Below, one piece after another: positions 7,514 to 16,170 of a DNA stretch of 36,944 bases; position 1 is the stretch's first letter; the number at the start of each line of letters is the position of its first letter. Source of the DNA: Clostridiales bacterium (GTDB lineage Bacteria; Bacillota; Clostridia; Oscillospirales; Oscillospiraceae). The stretch spans positions 1 through 36,944 of the forward strand of contig JAAXZS010000071.1 of the NCBI GenBank assembly GCA_012719745.1, written 5' to 3'. The notes beneath the pieces are model-generated. The model was not told the DNA's origin. It did not search any database and worked only from the letters and a program-made list of their open reading frames with translations. The position numbers and the translations under genes are program-made.

Positions 7514-8359
7514 ATGAAAAAGATTAAACTTCCTAAAGGAACGAAACATGTTGTCTGTTTTTTTCTCGTTTTGCTTTTGCTTTCAGCCATTTTGCTGTGG
7601 GAGAACAACAGCCTTTCGGTGGAGGAATATACATTTTCCTCTGCCCGTTTGCCCGTGGGATTTAACGGTTTCCGCATAGTGCAGCTCTCCGATCTCCATG
7701 GCAAGCAGTTCGGAAAGGACAACAGCCGCCTTCTTGCGGCGGTAGCCGACTGCCGCCCCGACTGCATTGTCATCACCGGTGATCTGGCGGACGAGCACGT
7801 CGGCGTGGATTTTGTTCCTGCTCTGCTGCGTGCCCTGACGGCCATTGCCCCCACCTACTATGTCTCGGGCAATCACGAGTGGGCGGCGCACCTGTTTCCG
7901 TCTCTGAAGGAGATGCTGACCGATGCGGGCGTTATCTACCTAAACAACACCTATGCCTCTTTGACCCGGGGCGGTGATTCTATTTTGCTGGCAGGTGTGG
8001 ACGATCCCAACGGCTACGCCGATCAGAAAACGCCCGCCCAGCTCTCCGCCGAAATTGAGGCCGAAGGGGACAGTCTGTTCTGGATTTTGCTGGCTCACCG
8101 CAACAGCGAATACGGTACATACGGCAGCTTAGGTGCCGATCTCATTGTGTCGGGTCATGCCCACGGTGGAATTATCCGTCTGCCCTTTACCGACGGTCTG
8201 CTGGGTACCGGCGGCCAATTTTTTCCCAACTGGACAAATGGGTTCTATTACGATTACGCAACGCCGCTCTTTGTTTCCCGGGGTCTGGGCGGTTCTATTC
8301 CCGTCCCCCGGCTTTTTAACCGCCCGGAGGTGGCGGTTCTGACTTTACAATCCGATTAG
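7514..8359 (+). CDS. Membrane-anchored metallophosphoesterase, YkuE-like
   Basis: A 281-residue calcineurin-like phosphoesterase. Residues 13-29 form a single uncleaved anchor (VVCFFLVLLLLSAILLW), so the catalytic part should face outward. Metal-binding motifs appear in order: QLSDLHG (residues about 56-62), VITGDLAD, YYVSGNHEW, and IVSGHAHGG near residue 215. These are the D-x-H, G-D, G-N-H-E and G-H-x-H signatures of the family. Relatives such as YkuE and LpxH-like proteins cleave phosphodiesters or phosphomonoesters of lipids or nucleotides; the substrate here is unknown. AAGGT precedes the ATG closely. mnmG begins 11 bases downstream. Confidence 0.88.
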   Translation: MKKIKLPKGTKHVVCFFLVLLLLSAILLWENNSLSVEEYTFSSARLPVGFNGFRIVQLSDLHGKQFGKDNSRLLAAVADCRPDCIVITGDLADEHVGVDFVPALLRALTAIAPTYYVSGNHEWAAHLFPSLKEMLTDAGVIYLNNTYASLTRGGDSILLAGVDDPNGYADQKTPAQLSAEIEAEGDSLFWILLAHRNSEYGTYGSLGADLIVSGHAHGGIIRLPFTDGLLGTGGQFFPNWTNGFYYDYATPLFVSRGLGGSIPVPRLFNRPEVAVLTLQSD

Positions 8360-8370
8360 AGGTTTTAACT

Positions 8371-10239
8371 ATGGAAGAATTTTTGGCGGGCCGTTTTGAT
8401 GTGGCCGTGATCGGCGCCGGGCACGCGGGCATTGAAGCTGCTCTTGCCTGCGCCCGGTTGGGACTGGAAACCGTCTGCTTCACCATCAATCTGGACGCTG
8501 GGGGCAACATGCCCTGCAATCCCGCCATCGGCGGCACCGGTAAGGGACATCTGGTGCGGGAGCTGGACGCTCTGGGCGGCGAAATGGCCAGAGCCGCCGA
8601 CAAAGCCTGCATTCAGTACCGCCTTTTGAACCGGGGCAAGGGCCCGGCGGTTCAGTCTCTGCGGGCCCAGGCGGACCGGCGGGAATACCAGAAGATTATG
8701 AAACACACGCTGGAATCCCAGGAACACCTGACGCTGCGGCAGGCGGAGGTAGTGGCTCTGCGACAGACAGACGGTCATATTTCCCAGGTGGTACTGCGTA
8801 CCGGCGCCGTTTTTGATGTCCGGGCGGCGGTGGTGGCCACCGGCACCTATCTCCACGGTCGCACCATCATCGGCGCATGTACCGAGGAAAGCGGCCCCGA
8901 CGGAATGCACGCCGCCACGGCACTGACCCAGTCCCTTGTAGATATGGGACTTGATCTGCGCCGCTTTAAAACCGGCACGCCGCCGCGGGTCAATGCCCGC
9001 AGCATCGACTTTTCCCAAATGGAAATCCAGCCCGGCGATGACGATCCCCTGCCCTTTAGCTTTACCACTACCCAACCACCGATGAACCGGGCGGCGTGCT
9101 ATCTCACCTACACCACGCCGGAAACCCACAAAATCATTCTGGATAATCTGGATCGCAGTCCTATTTATTCCGGCGTGATTGAGGGAATCGGTCCCCGGTA
9201 CTGCCCCTCCATTGAGACAAAGATTGTCCGCTTCAAGGACAAGCCCCGCCATCAGCTCTTTGTCGAGCCTATGGGCCTTGATACCGAGGAGATGTACATT
9301 CAGGGCTTTTCCTCCTCCATGCCTGAGGAGGTGCAGGTGCAGATGCTTCACTCCGTGCCGGGCCTCACCCATGCCCAGATTATGCGCCCGGCCTACGCCA
9401 TCGAGTATGACTGCGTGAACCCGCTGGAATTGAAGCCCACACTGGAAACCAAGAAAGTGGAAGGTCTCTACGGTGCCGGTCAGTTTAACGGCTCCAGCGG
9501 CTATGAGGAGGCCGCCGTTCAGGGCTTTGTGGCCGGCGTCAACGCCGCTCTGAAGCTGACAAACCAGCCTCCCATGATCTTAAAACGCAGCGAGTCCTAT
9601 ATCGGCACGCTGGTGGACGATCTGGTGACCAAGGGCACCAACGAGCCCTACCGCATCATGACCTCCCGCAGCGAATACCGGCTGGTGCTGCGGCAGGACA
9701 ACGCAGACGAAAGATTGTGCCCCATCGGGCATCGCATCGGCCTTGTAAGCGAGGAAAGGCTCCAACAGGTGGAAGAAAAGTATGCGGCGGTGGCACGGGA
9801 AATCGAGCGCCTCACCCATACCGGCATTCCGGGCAGCGAGTCTCTCAACCGGCTTTTGACTGACCGGGGCAGTACCGCCGTCACCGACGGCTGTCGCCTG
9901 ATTGACCTTTTAAAGCGGCCCCAGATTGGCTACAGAGATTTAAGAAGCTTTGACGACCATTGTGCCGCAATGGATACAGCCATTGCCGAGCAGGTGGAGA
10001 TCACCGTCAAGTATGACGGCTATATCCGCCGCCAGATGAAGCAGGTGGCCGATTTTGAGAAGCTGGAGAGCCACGCCCTCCCCCCCGATCTGGACTATTC
10101 CGCTCTGGCGGGTCTGCGGCTGGAAGCCCGGGAAAAGCTAAACGAGATAAAGCCTCTTAACCTGGGACAGGCCTCCCGCATCTCCGGCGTCTCCCCCGCG
10201 GACATCGCCGCGCTGATGATCTGGCTTGAAAAGGCGTGA
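8371..10239 (+). CDS. mnmG: tRNA uridine-5-carboxymethylaminomethyl modification enzyme MnmG
   Basis: A 622-residue FAD enzyme that, with MnmE, modifies U34 of tRNAs reading split codon boxes. The FAD fold is at the N-terminus (VAVIGAGHAGIEAALACARLG). MnmG-specific motifs include NPAIGGTGKGHLVRELDALG, GTYLHGRTIIG, FKTGTPPRV, and PRYCPSIETKI containing the catalytic Cys equivalent to E. coli Cys277. The C-terminal helical domain ends with SRISGVSPADIAALMIWLE. The length matches the family. In many bacteria mnmG lies beside mnmE and rsmG near the origin; here it is between a phosphoesterase and a cell-wall gene, so the origin is not implied. The start follows GAGGTTTTAACT. Confidence 0.97.
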   Translation: MEEFLAGRFDVAVIGAGHAGIEAALACARLGLETVCFTINLDAGGNMPCNPAIGGTGKGHLVRELDALGGEMARAADKACIQYRLLNRGKGPAVQSLRAQADRREYQKIMKHTLESQEHLTLRQAEVVALRQTDGHISQVVLRTGAVFDVRAAVVATGTYLHGRTIIGACTEESGPDGMHAATALTQSLVDMGLDLRRFKTGTPPRVNARSIDFSQMEIQPGDDDPLPFSFTTTQPPMNRAACYLTYTTPETHKIILDNLDRSPIYSGVIEGIGPRYCPSIETKIVRFKDKPRHQLFVEPMGLDTEEMYIQGFSSSMPEEVQVQMLHSVPGLTHAQIMRPAYAIEYDCVNPLELKPTLETKKVEGLYGAGQFNGSSGYEEAAVQGFVAGVNAALKLTNQPPMILKRSESYIGTLVDDLVTKGTNEPYRIMTSRSEYRLVLRQDNADERLCPIGHRIGLVSEERLQQVEEKYAAVAREIERLTHTGIPGSESLNRLLTDRGSTAVTDGCRLIDLLKRPQIGYRDLRSFDDHCAAMDTAIAEQVEITVKYDGYIRRQMKQVADFEKLESHALPPDLDYSALAGLRLEAREKLNEIKPLNLGQASRISGVSPADIAALMIWLEKA

Positions 10240-10270
10240 AAAACGTGAAATATGTTTCATCCTTTTTCAC
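10236..10270 (+). repeat. Hairpin at the mnmG-murT junction
   Basis: GTGAAAAA (10236-10243) pairs with TTTTTCAC (10263-10270), enclosing a second stem TGAAA-tatg-TTTCA (10246-10259). It begins at the mnmG stop codon. No T-run follows, so it is probably an RNA stability or processing element, or an operator, rather than a terminator. Confidence 0.5.
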
Positions 10271-10305
10271 CGGATTTCACTTAAAAACTGAAAGGAGCAT
10301 CTATT

Positions 10306-11697
10306 TTGGGTAAGCTGAGATTTCTTTTTGCGCTTTGGATGGCCAAGCTGTCCATCCCGGCGCTGAAAATAACCCATCACAACGGCACCGACTTTCCCGG
10401 CTCATTGGCCATAAAGCTGTGCCCCGATTTTCTGCGCTATGTGGAAAAGCCAAAGACCATTGTGGCCGTCACCGGCACCAACGGCAAAACCACGGTGGCC
10501 AATCTGCTGCTGGACGTGCTGGAGAAAAGCGGACGGAAGGTCATGAGCAACCGAGCCGGCTCCAATATCGTTTCCGGCATTTCCACCGCCTTTATCCGCG
10601 CCTGCGACGGCAGGGGACGGCTGAAGGACTGCGACATGGCCGTGCTGGAGGTGGACGAACGCTCCTCCCCCAAGGTCTATCCCTATGTAAAGCCCACCTA
10701 TCTGGTCATTACCAACCTTTTTCGGGATTCCATCATGCGTAACGCCCACCCGGGCTATATCGCCGACATCCTTACGGCGTCCATTCCCACCGACACACGC
10801 CTCATTCTCAACGCCGATGACCTGATCTCCTGCGGCGTAGCCCCGGAAAACTCCCGGGTCTACTTCGGCATTGACCGCCTTTCCACCGATGTGACGGACT
10901 GTATGAATCTGCTCAATGACATGCGCATCTGCCCCAAATGCAGCGGTGCGCTGCGCTTTGAATACCGCCGATATCACCACATTGGCCGGGCTGTTTGCGA
11001 AAGCTGCGGCTTTCACTCCCCGGAGAGCGACTATCTGGCCCGGGATGTGGACTTTGAAAAGGGCTCCATGGTAATTGGGGAAAAAGGCGAAACCGCCGAC
11101 TACAAGCTTATTACCGACAGCCTTTTTAACGTTTACAACATGGTCACCGCCATTGCCGCCCTGCGGCAGCTGGGTCTTTCCCACGAAGAAATAGCCGGAG
11201 AACTGGATCACGCCGCCATTTTGGGTACCCGTCACAGCGAGGAAACCGTGAACGGTGTGGGCATTGTGATGGAAATGTCCAAGGATAAAAATGCTCTGGC
11301 CTGCTCCCGCAACTTTGACTACATCCAAAACCGCCCCGGCACAAAGGAGCTGTTTTTGATGATGAACTGTCTGGGTGTAGCCAAAAACTGGTCGGAAAAT
11401 CCCTCCTGGATGTATGACACCGACTTTGAGTTTTTAAATCACGACAATATCCGCCAGCTCATTTGTGCCGGCCCCCGGGCCCGGGACTATAAGCTGCGGC
11501 TGCTCCTGGCGGGCATTCCCGAGGAGAAAATTGCCGTGGAGGACGACGAGTTCAGGGCTTTGCACCATTTGCAGCTGGTTCCCGGCGACGACGTCTTTAT
11601 TCTCTACGGTGTGGACGGTATGCCCCGGGCGTTTCGGGTAAAGGAAAAGCTGAAGGAAATGCTTTTAGCAAAGGAGGAGACCATTGATGAAGGCTGA
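10306..11697 (+). CDS. murT: Mur ligase family protein MurT-like
   Basis: A 463-residue ATP-dependent ligase. The P-loop is VTGTNGKTTVANLLLD near residue 55, followed by a Mur ligase central domain. The insertion with paired Cys, ICPKCSGAL and VCESCGFHS (residues about 208-228), is the zinc ribbon that marks MurT. The C-terminal DUF1727 part contains NPSWMYDTDFEFL, matching the MurT segment that carries the catalytic Asp. MurT with GatD amidates D-glutamate of lipid II in Gram-positive bacteria. The start is TTG at 10306, chosen because AAAGGAG lies 9 bases upstream. The 3' end overlaps the next gene by 11 bases, so they are coupled. The partner lacks GatD catalytic residues, so whether this complex still amidates lipid II is uncertain. 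Confidence 0.88.
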   Translation: MGKLRFLFALWMAKLSIPALKITHHNGTDFPGSLAIKLCPDFLRYVEKPKTIVAVTGTNGKTTVANLLLDVLEKSGRKVMSNRAGSNIVSGISTAFIRACDGRGRLKDCDMAVLEVDERSSPKVYPYVKPTYLVITNLFRDSIMRNAHPGYIADILTASIPTDTRLILNADDLISCGVAPENSRVYFGIDRLSTDVTDCMNLLNDMRICPKCSGALRFEYRRYHHIGRAVCESCGFHSPESDYLARDVDFEKGSMVIGEKGETADYKLITDSLFNVYNMVTAIAALRQLGLSHEEIAGELDHAAILGTRHSEETVNGVGIVMEMSKDKNALACSRNFDYIQNRPGTKELFLMMNCLGVAKNWSENPSWMYDTDFEFLNHDNIRQLICAGPRARDYKLRLLLAGIPEEKIAVEDDEFRALHHLQLVPGDDVFILYGVDGMPRAFRVKEKLKEMLLAKEETIDEG

Positions 11698-12415
11698 AAT
11701 TCTGTTTCCCGAGGTCTGCAACCTCTATGCCGACACCCAGAACATCCGGTATCTGAGCCGGTGCTGCCCTGCCCTTGAAATCGTGGAAACACCCCTGAAA
11801 ACACGCCCCGCCTTTTTGGACGAGGACATCACGCTGGCCTACATGGGCTCCGCCACGGAAAAGGGACTGATGCTGGCGGTGGAAACCCTTTTGCCCTACA
11901 AAGAGGAAATTCAGGCCAAAATTGACGCCGGGCAGCTGTTTCTGATTACCGGCAACGCCATGGACGCCTTCGGGCAGCGCGTGGAGAGCGACGGCGACTG
12001 GCACTTTGACGGGTTGGGTCTCCTGCCCACCCGCGCCCAATACACCATGATGAAGCGGCAGAACAGCTTTTTTCTGGGTACCTTTGACACCGAAAGCGGC
12101 CCCATGGACATTGTGGGCTTTAAGAGCCTCTTCGGCCACACCTACGGCGCACCGGAAGAAGATGGTCTTTTTACCATGGTCCGGGGTACCGGCCGGAACG
12201 CCAAGACAGCTTTGGAGGGTTTCCGCATTCATAACTTTATGGCCACCCATCTCATTGGGCCGCTGCTGATTCTCAATCCACCCTTTACCAAGTACCTGCT
12301 TTTACTCATGGGCTGTGAAAGCACCGCCCTTGCCTTTGAGGAGGCGGCTTTTGATTCCTACCGCCACCGGGTGGAAGAATTTCACGAGACGGGCCGGAGC
12401 GCCTTTTATTCCTGA
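11687..12415 (+). CDS. GatD-like glutamine amidotransferase fold protein lacking the catalytic Cys and His
   Basis: A 242-residue partner of the MurT-like ligase. Its fold matches GatD along the whole length: an N-terminal ILFPEVCNLYADTQNI segment, DGLGLL, DIVGFKSLFGHTYG, and THLIGPLLILNPPF. In active GatD the nucleophile sits in a CGGYQ motif. The matching stretch here reads FLITGNAMDAFG and has no Cys. The catalytic His of the GTYLHGP motif is Ile here (ATHLIGP). Both losses point to a pseudo-amidotransferase unable to make ammonia from glutamine. The rest of the gene is intact and in frame, with no sign of decay. The start at 11687 follows AAAGGAGGAG. The alignment to Staphylococcus GatD is from memory. 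Confidence 0.78.
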   Translation: MKAEILFPEVCNLYADTQNIRYLSRCCPALEIVETPLKTRPAFLDEDITLAYMGSATEKGLMLAVETLLPYKEEIQAKIDAGQLFLITGNAMDAFGQRVESDGDWHFDGLGLLPTRAQYTMMKRQNSFFLGTFDTESGPMDIVGFKSLFGHTYGAPEEDGLFTMVRGTGRNAKTALEGFRIHNFMATHLIGPLLILNPPFTKYLLLLMGCESTALAFEEAAFDSYRHRVEEFHETGRSAFYS

Positions 12416-12422
12416 ATATTAT

Positions 12423-12455
12423 AAAAAAGGGAGCCTTTACAGGCTCCCTTTTTTT
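12423..12455 (+). terminator. Terminator after the murT operon
   Basis: Stem GGGAGCCT (12429-12436), loop TTAC, AGGCTCCC (12441-12448), then seven T residues; the flanking A and T runs extend the pairing. Confidence 0.93.
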
Positions 12456-12748
12456 ACGTTTGCGGGCTTTCCTCTATACACTTTACATCATTTGTCGGAA
12501 AGCAGATGGGACATTGTCACACAATTAACGCTTTCGGGGTTTTTTAATAATGTTTTGTCAGCATATTTCACTATTTGCACAAATAAAAAGCTCTTTGTTG
12601 CACAAAATCACAAAATTGGTTTTTAGGAAAAACTCCGATTGAAAAGCCACACGCCGCGTGGTAAACTAAAATGATGAAATGGGTTAAAATAGTTGAGGAT
12701 AATGGATTTCGACCCTTTTACAGTTTAAGGCGCAAAGGCGGTGAGAAA
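12456..12748 (+). promoter_or_regulatory. V-ATPase upstream region with promoter and repeats
   Basis: No gene is seen. A promoter match TTGAAA (12639-12644), 17 bases, TAAACT (12662-12667) precedes the operon by about 80 bases. The spacer between the two boxes contains CCACACGCCGCGTGG, a partial palindrome that could be an operator. Further upstream are ATTGT-cac-ACAAT (12513-12525) and two direct copies of TTGCACAAA around 12574-12605. The region is AT-rich compared with the genes. Confidence 0.55.
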
Positions 12749-13081
12749 ATGTATTTAGAAACCATTCGGCAGATCAGTCAGGTGGAGGACGCCACGGAAA
12801 AAGCGAAAGCGGACGCCAAGACGGAGGCCCAAAAACGGATCGCCGATGCCGAAAAAGCAGGACAGGCTCTGCTGGTTCGGGCGCAGCAGGAAGCGGACGC
12901 GGAAAACGCGGTATCCCTTCGGCGGGCAGAAGAGCAGGCAGCCTTGCAACGGACCCGAACGCTGCAGTCCGCGCAGGCAGATTGCGACGCCCTGCGGCAG
13001 TCCGCAGCGGTGCATATGCCCGACGCGGTGAAGGAAATTGTGAGAAAGGTGGTTGAACGGTCATGTCCATCGCAAAAATGA
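12749..13081 (+). CDS. ntpF: V-type ATP synthase subunit G/H (peripheral stalk)
   Basis: A 110-residue, highly charged and Ala-rich coiled coil (for example ATEKAKADAKTEAQKRIADAEK), the profile expected of the small stalk subunit that pairs with subunit E. It is the first gene of the operon, directly before subunit I, as ntpF is in Enterococcus hirae. The start at 12749 follows GGCGGTGAG; the upstream in-frame start at 12671 is preceded by no ribosome site. It overlaps the next gene by 19 bases. Sequence conservation in this family is low, so the call rests on composition and position. Confidence 0.8.
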   Translation: MYLETIRQISQVEDATEKAKADAKTEAQKRIADAEKAGQALLVRAQQEADAENAVSLRRAEEQAALQRTRTLQSAQADCDALRQSAAVHMPDAVKEIVRKVVERSCPSQK

Positions 13082-15018
13082 AACGGGTTCACCTCATTGC
13101 GCTGCGGCGCGACCGCGACGCTTTGATGGCGAAGCTGCTTCATGTGGGATGTCTGGAGGTCAATGAACCTACAGCCATCGCTCTTGACAGTGCGTGGACG
13201 GAGTTTCTGCACCGAGATAACACTGACATTTCCCGGCGCAAGCAGGAGCTTGGCGAGCTTAATGCCGCCATGGATGCCCTGCAAAAATACGCCCCGCAAA
13301 AGTCCAAGCTGCTTTCTCCCCGTCCTACCATCCGGGAAGCTGACTTTTTCAATGAAGCGGCACTGGATAAAACCATGGGCACTGCCCGGCAAATTAACGA
13401 ACACACACGGGAAATTGCCCGTCTGACCGCCCGGGAAATACAGGTCAAGAGCGATATGCTGGCCTTACAGCCCTGGCTGCCGCTGGATGTATCCCTGGAC
13501 TGCACCGGAACCCGTCAGGTTTCCCTGCTGCTTGGCACATTACCAACAGCCGCCGATATACCGGCGGTTCAGGCAGCTTTGGCGCAGGCAGCTCCCGAGG
13601 CGGAGCTTTTTTCCGTCTCTGAAAATAAGGAGCAAAAATACGCGGCGGTTCTGGTTTTTAAGACGGAAGCGGATGATGCAGTAGAGGCCCTACGCTCCTC
13701 CGGCTTTGCCTATACCCAGCTTAAGGAAATGCACGGCACCGCCCGGGAAAACATGGATCGCCTGACCGGCGAGCTCTCTGAGATCGGGCAGCAACGCGAG
13801 AAAGAAATAGCAGCCATTGCTTCTTTCGGCAAAGAGCAGGCCGAAGGCCAGCTCTGCATTGACAGGCTGAACCAGGAGATCGCTCAGGAGGACGCCAAGG
13901 AACGCCTGATGGTGGACGACACCATCTTGTATCTGGACGGCTGGGTTCCCGAGGCGGACGCAAAGGCTCTGACAGATCTGCTGGCGGATTTTGACTGCGC
14001 CTGGGATCTGACGGATCCCACACCGGAGGAATATCCGCAAGTCCCCGTGAAGCTGAACAACAACTTCCTGACCCGTTCTTTGAATGTGGTCACCGATATG
14101 TACTCCCCTCCCGCTTATGACGGCGTGGATCCCAACCCGCTGATGGCTCCGTTTTTCATCTTCTTTTTCGGCTTGATGATGGCGGATATGGGCTACGGCA
14201 TTCTGATGATCGTGGCTTCCCTGATCGTTTTGAAAAAGAAGCGGCCTGCCGTGGGAACCCGTAACTTTATGGAGCTGGTCTTTTGGTGCGGTATTGCCAC
14301 ATTTATCTTCGGCGCACTGACCGGCGGCTTTTTGGGCGACTTTATCCCCCAGATCTGCCGCATTATCAATCCGGCCAGTACCTTCAACCTCCCCTCTTTG
14401 TTTACGCCGCTGGATGATACCGTTTCTATCCTGTTGGGTTCCCTTGTGCTGGGCCTTATTCAGGTGGTCACCGGCATGGCTATCAGTGTGGTGCAGAAGG
14501 TGAAAAACGGCGACTGGGCCGACGCCCTGTGGGACGAGGTCACCTGGTGGATCATACTGGCAGGTGTGGCGCTGATGGTGCTGAAGATCGGCATGGTAGG
14601 CGGTGTACCCGTGGTGCTGTGTGTGGGTGGCGTGATGCTCCTTTACGGCTCCACCCGCAAAGCCAAGGGATTTGGCAAGGCGGCCGCTCTGATTGGCGCC
14701 ATTTACAATGGAGTCACCGGATTTTTCAGTGATATTCTCTCCTATCTGCGTCTGATGGCACTGATGCTGGCCGGCAGCGTCATTGCACAGGTTTTTAATA
14801 CGCTGGGCTCTGTTTTTGGCAGCGTAATCCCCTTCATTATTATCTCCCTGGTGGGCAATGGTCTTAACATGGCGCTGAACCTGTTGGGCTGCTACGTCCA
14901 CGATCTGCGTTTGCAATGTCTGGAATATTTCGGACGCTTTTATAAGGAGGGCACCAGATCCTACCGCCCTCTATCCATTCAAACCAAATATACGGAAATC
15001 ATTAAGGAGGAAAAATAA
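13063..15018 (+). CDS. ntpI: V-type ATP synthase subunit I (membrane stator)
   Basis: A 651-residue protein with the two-part build of subunit a/I. Residues 1 to about 340 are cytoplasmic with long helical arms (for example IGQQREKEIAAIASFGKEQAEG), and residues 350-630 hold seven to eight membrane spans. The opening IAKMKRVHLIALRRDRDALM and the junction FFFGLMMADMGYGILMI are typical. The last membrane part contains FFSDILSYLRLMALMLAGSVIA, where the conserved Arg lines the ion channel. The protein forms the half-channels through which ions reach the K ring. The length is as usual for bacterial subunit I. It ends with an AAGGAGG that serves subunit K. Confidence 0.95.
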   Translation: MSIAKMKRVHLIALRRDRDALMAKLLHVGCLEVNEPTAIALDSAWTEFLHRDNTDISRRKQELGELNAAMDALQKYAPQKSKLLSPRPTIREADFFNEAALDKTMGTARQINEHTREIARLTAREIQVKSDMLALQPWLPLDVSLDCTGTRQVSLLLGTLPTAADIPAVQAALAQAAPEAELFSVSENKEQKYAAVLVFKTEADDAVEALRSSGFAYTQLKEMHGTARENMDRLTGELSEIGQQREKEIAAIASFGKEQAEGQLCIDRLNQEIAQEDAKERLMVDDTILYLDGWVPEADAKALTDLLADFDCAWDLTDPTPEEYPQVPVKLNNNFLTRSLNVVTDMYSPPAYDGVDPNPLMAPFFIFFFGLMMADMGYGILMIVASLIVLKKKRPAVGTRNFMELVFWCGIATFIFGALTGGFLGDFIPQICRIINPASTFNLPSLFTPLDDTVSILLGSLVLGLIQVVTGMAISVVQKVKNGDWADALWDEVTWWIILAGVALMVLKIGMVGGVPVVLCVGGVMLLYGSTRKAKGFGKAAALIGAIYNGVTGFFSDILSYLRLMALMLAGSVIAQVFNTLGSVFGSVIPFIIISLVGNGLNMALNLLGCYVHDLRLQCLEYFGRFYKEGTRSYRPLSIQTKYTEIIKEEK

Positions 15019-15019
15019 C

Positions 15020-15514
15020 ATGGCAGCTTTTTTTGAATCATTTGGCGGTATCGGTCTCGCCTTTCTGGGTGCGGCTCTGGCCGTGGGTCTTTGCTGCGTA
15101 GGCAGCGCAAAGGGTACAGGCATGGTGGGTGAAGCCGCCGCCGGCGTCATCAGTGAAACACCTGAGTATTTCTCCAAGTGCCTGATTTTGCAGGTGCTGC
15201 CCGGTACGCAGGGTCTGTACGGCATGGTGGCATGGTTCTTCGTTTTGTTCGTGCTGGGCATTTTCGGCGGCAACGGTGTGGTACAGCTTACTGTGACACA
15301 GGGCCTGACCGTCTTTGCCTCCTGCCTGCCTGTTGCTCTGGGGGGCTGGCTGTCCGCTTTGTATCAGGGCCGTGTGGCTGCCGCTTCCATTAACATCGTG
15401 GCTAAGAAGCCCGAGGCTTCCAGCAAGGGCATTATCCTCTGCGGTATCGTGGAATTCTATGCCATCCTTTCTCTGCTGGCCACCATCCTGCTGTTAATGA
15501 ATGCGATCAAGTAA
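15020..15514 (+). CDS. ntpK: V-type ATP synthase subunit K (rotor ring), sodium-type site
   Basis: A 164-residue proteolipid with four membrane helices forming a duplicated hairpin, the V-type c-subunit size. Residues Leu60, Thr63 and Gln64 in VLPGTQGLYG, Gln116 in LYQGRVAAA and Glu145 in GIVEFYAIL correspond to the five sodium ligands of E. hirae NtpK (Leu61, Thr64, Gln65, Gln110, Glu139). This indicates sodium rather than proton coupling. The ion Glu is present only in the second hairpin, as in other V-type rings. The start is preceded by AAGGAGGAAAAATAAC and follows subunit I by one base. Assignment of the ion is inference from residue matching. Confidence 0.95.
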   Translation: MAAFFESFGGIGLAFLGAALAVGLCCVGSAKGTGMVGEAAAGVISETPEYFSKCLILQVLPGTQGLYGMVAWFFVLFVLGIFGGNGVVQLTVTQGLTVFASCLPVALGGWLSALYQGRVAAASINIVAKKPEASSKGIILCGIVEFYAILSLLATILLLMNAIK

Positions 15515-15546
15515 AATAGATGACAGGAAAGGCGGTAACAACAAAT

Positions 15547-16131
15547 ATGAACGGTATTGAAAAAATTACCGCACGGATCGAACAGGATGCCAGGCAGGAA
15601 GCCGATTCTCTCCTGAAAGAGGCGCAGACCAAGGCCGACGAGATTACCGCCGGCTATCAGGCCAAGGCCAACGCCCTGAAAAGCGCCGAGAGCGCCAAGG
15701 GCGAAAAGGCCGCCGCCGACCGGGCGGAACGGCTGGCCGGCAGCGCCGACATGGAGGCAAAGAAAATGCTGCTTGCCGCCAAGCAAGGCTGCATTGACGA
15801 GGCCTTTGCCAAAGCACAGCAGGAGCTTATATCCCTGCCCCGGGAGGAATATGTCAATCTGCTGGCCCAGATCGCCGTGGGAGCCGGTACCGGCGAAGAA
15901 GAGCTGATCTTCTCCCCCGCCGACGCACCCCAGGTAGGCGCTCTTGTGGTGAAACGTGCCAACGAGCTGAAAAACGGCGCTCACTTTACCCTCTCCGCCG
16001 AAACCCGGGACATGGAGGGCGGTCTGACGCTGAAAAACGGCTTTGTAGAGGTCAACTGTGCCTTTGAGACCCAGCTGCGGCTCCTGCGGGAGACCATGGC
16101 CGCCGATGTGGCACAGATCCTGTTCAACTGA
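15547..16131 (+). CDS. ntpE: V-type ATP synthase subunit E (peripheral stalk)
   Basis: A 194-residue stalk subunit. The N-terminal half is an Ala/Lys/Glu-rich helix (for example ADSLLKEAQTKADEITAGYQ) that pairs with subunit G/H. The C-terminal half is globular with EVNCAFETQLRLLRETMAADVAQILF at its end, the region that touches subunit B; these features and the length fit the family. The start at 15547 is preferred because AAAGGCGG lies upstream; the ATG at 15520 has no ribosome site. It sits between K and C as in the ntp operon. Confidence 0.9.
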   Translation: MNGIEKITARIEQDARQEADSLLKEAQTKADEITAGYQAKANALKSAESAKGEKAAADRAERLAGSADMEAKKMLLAAKQGCIDEAFAKAQQELISLPREEYVNLLAQIAVGAGTGEEELIFSPADAPQVGALVVKRANELKNGAHFTLSAETRDMEGGLTLKNGFVEVNCAFETQLRLLRETMAADVAQILFN

Positions 16132-16170
16132 TGCGAAGAACAAAATCCTCACATGAAAGGAGGATCCCTT

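Noticed and set aside
8371..10239. Replication origin near mnmG
   Set aside because: No mnmE, rsmG, dnaA or DnaA-box cluster is visible nearby.
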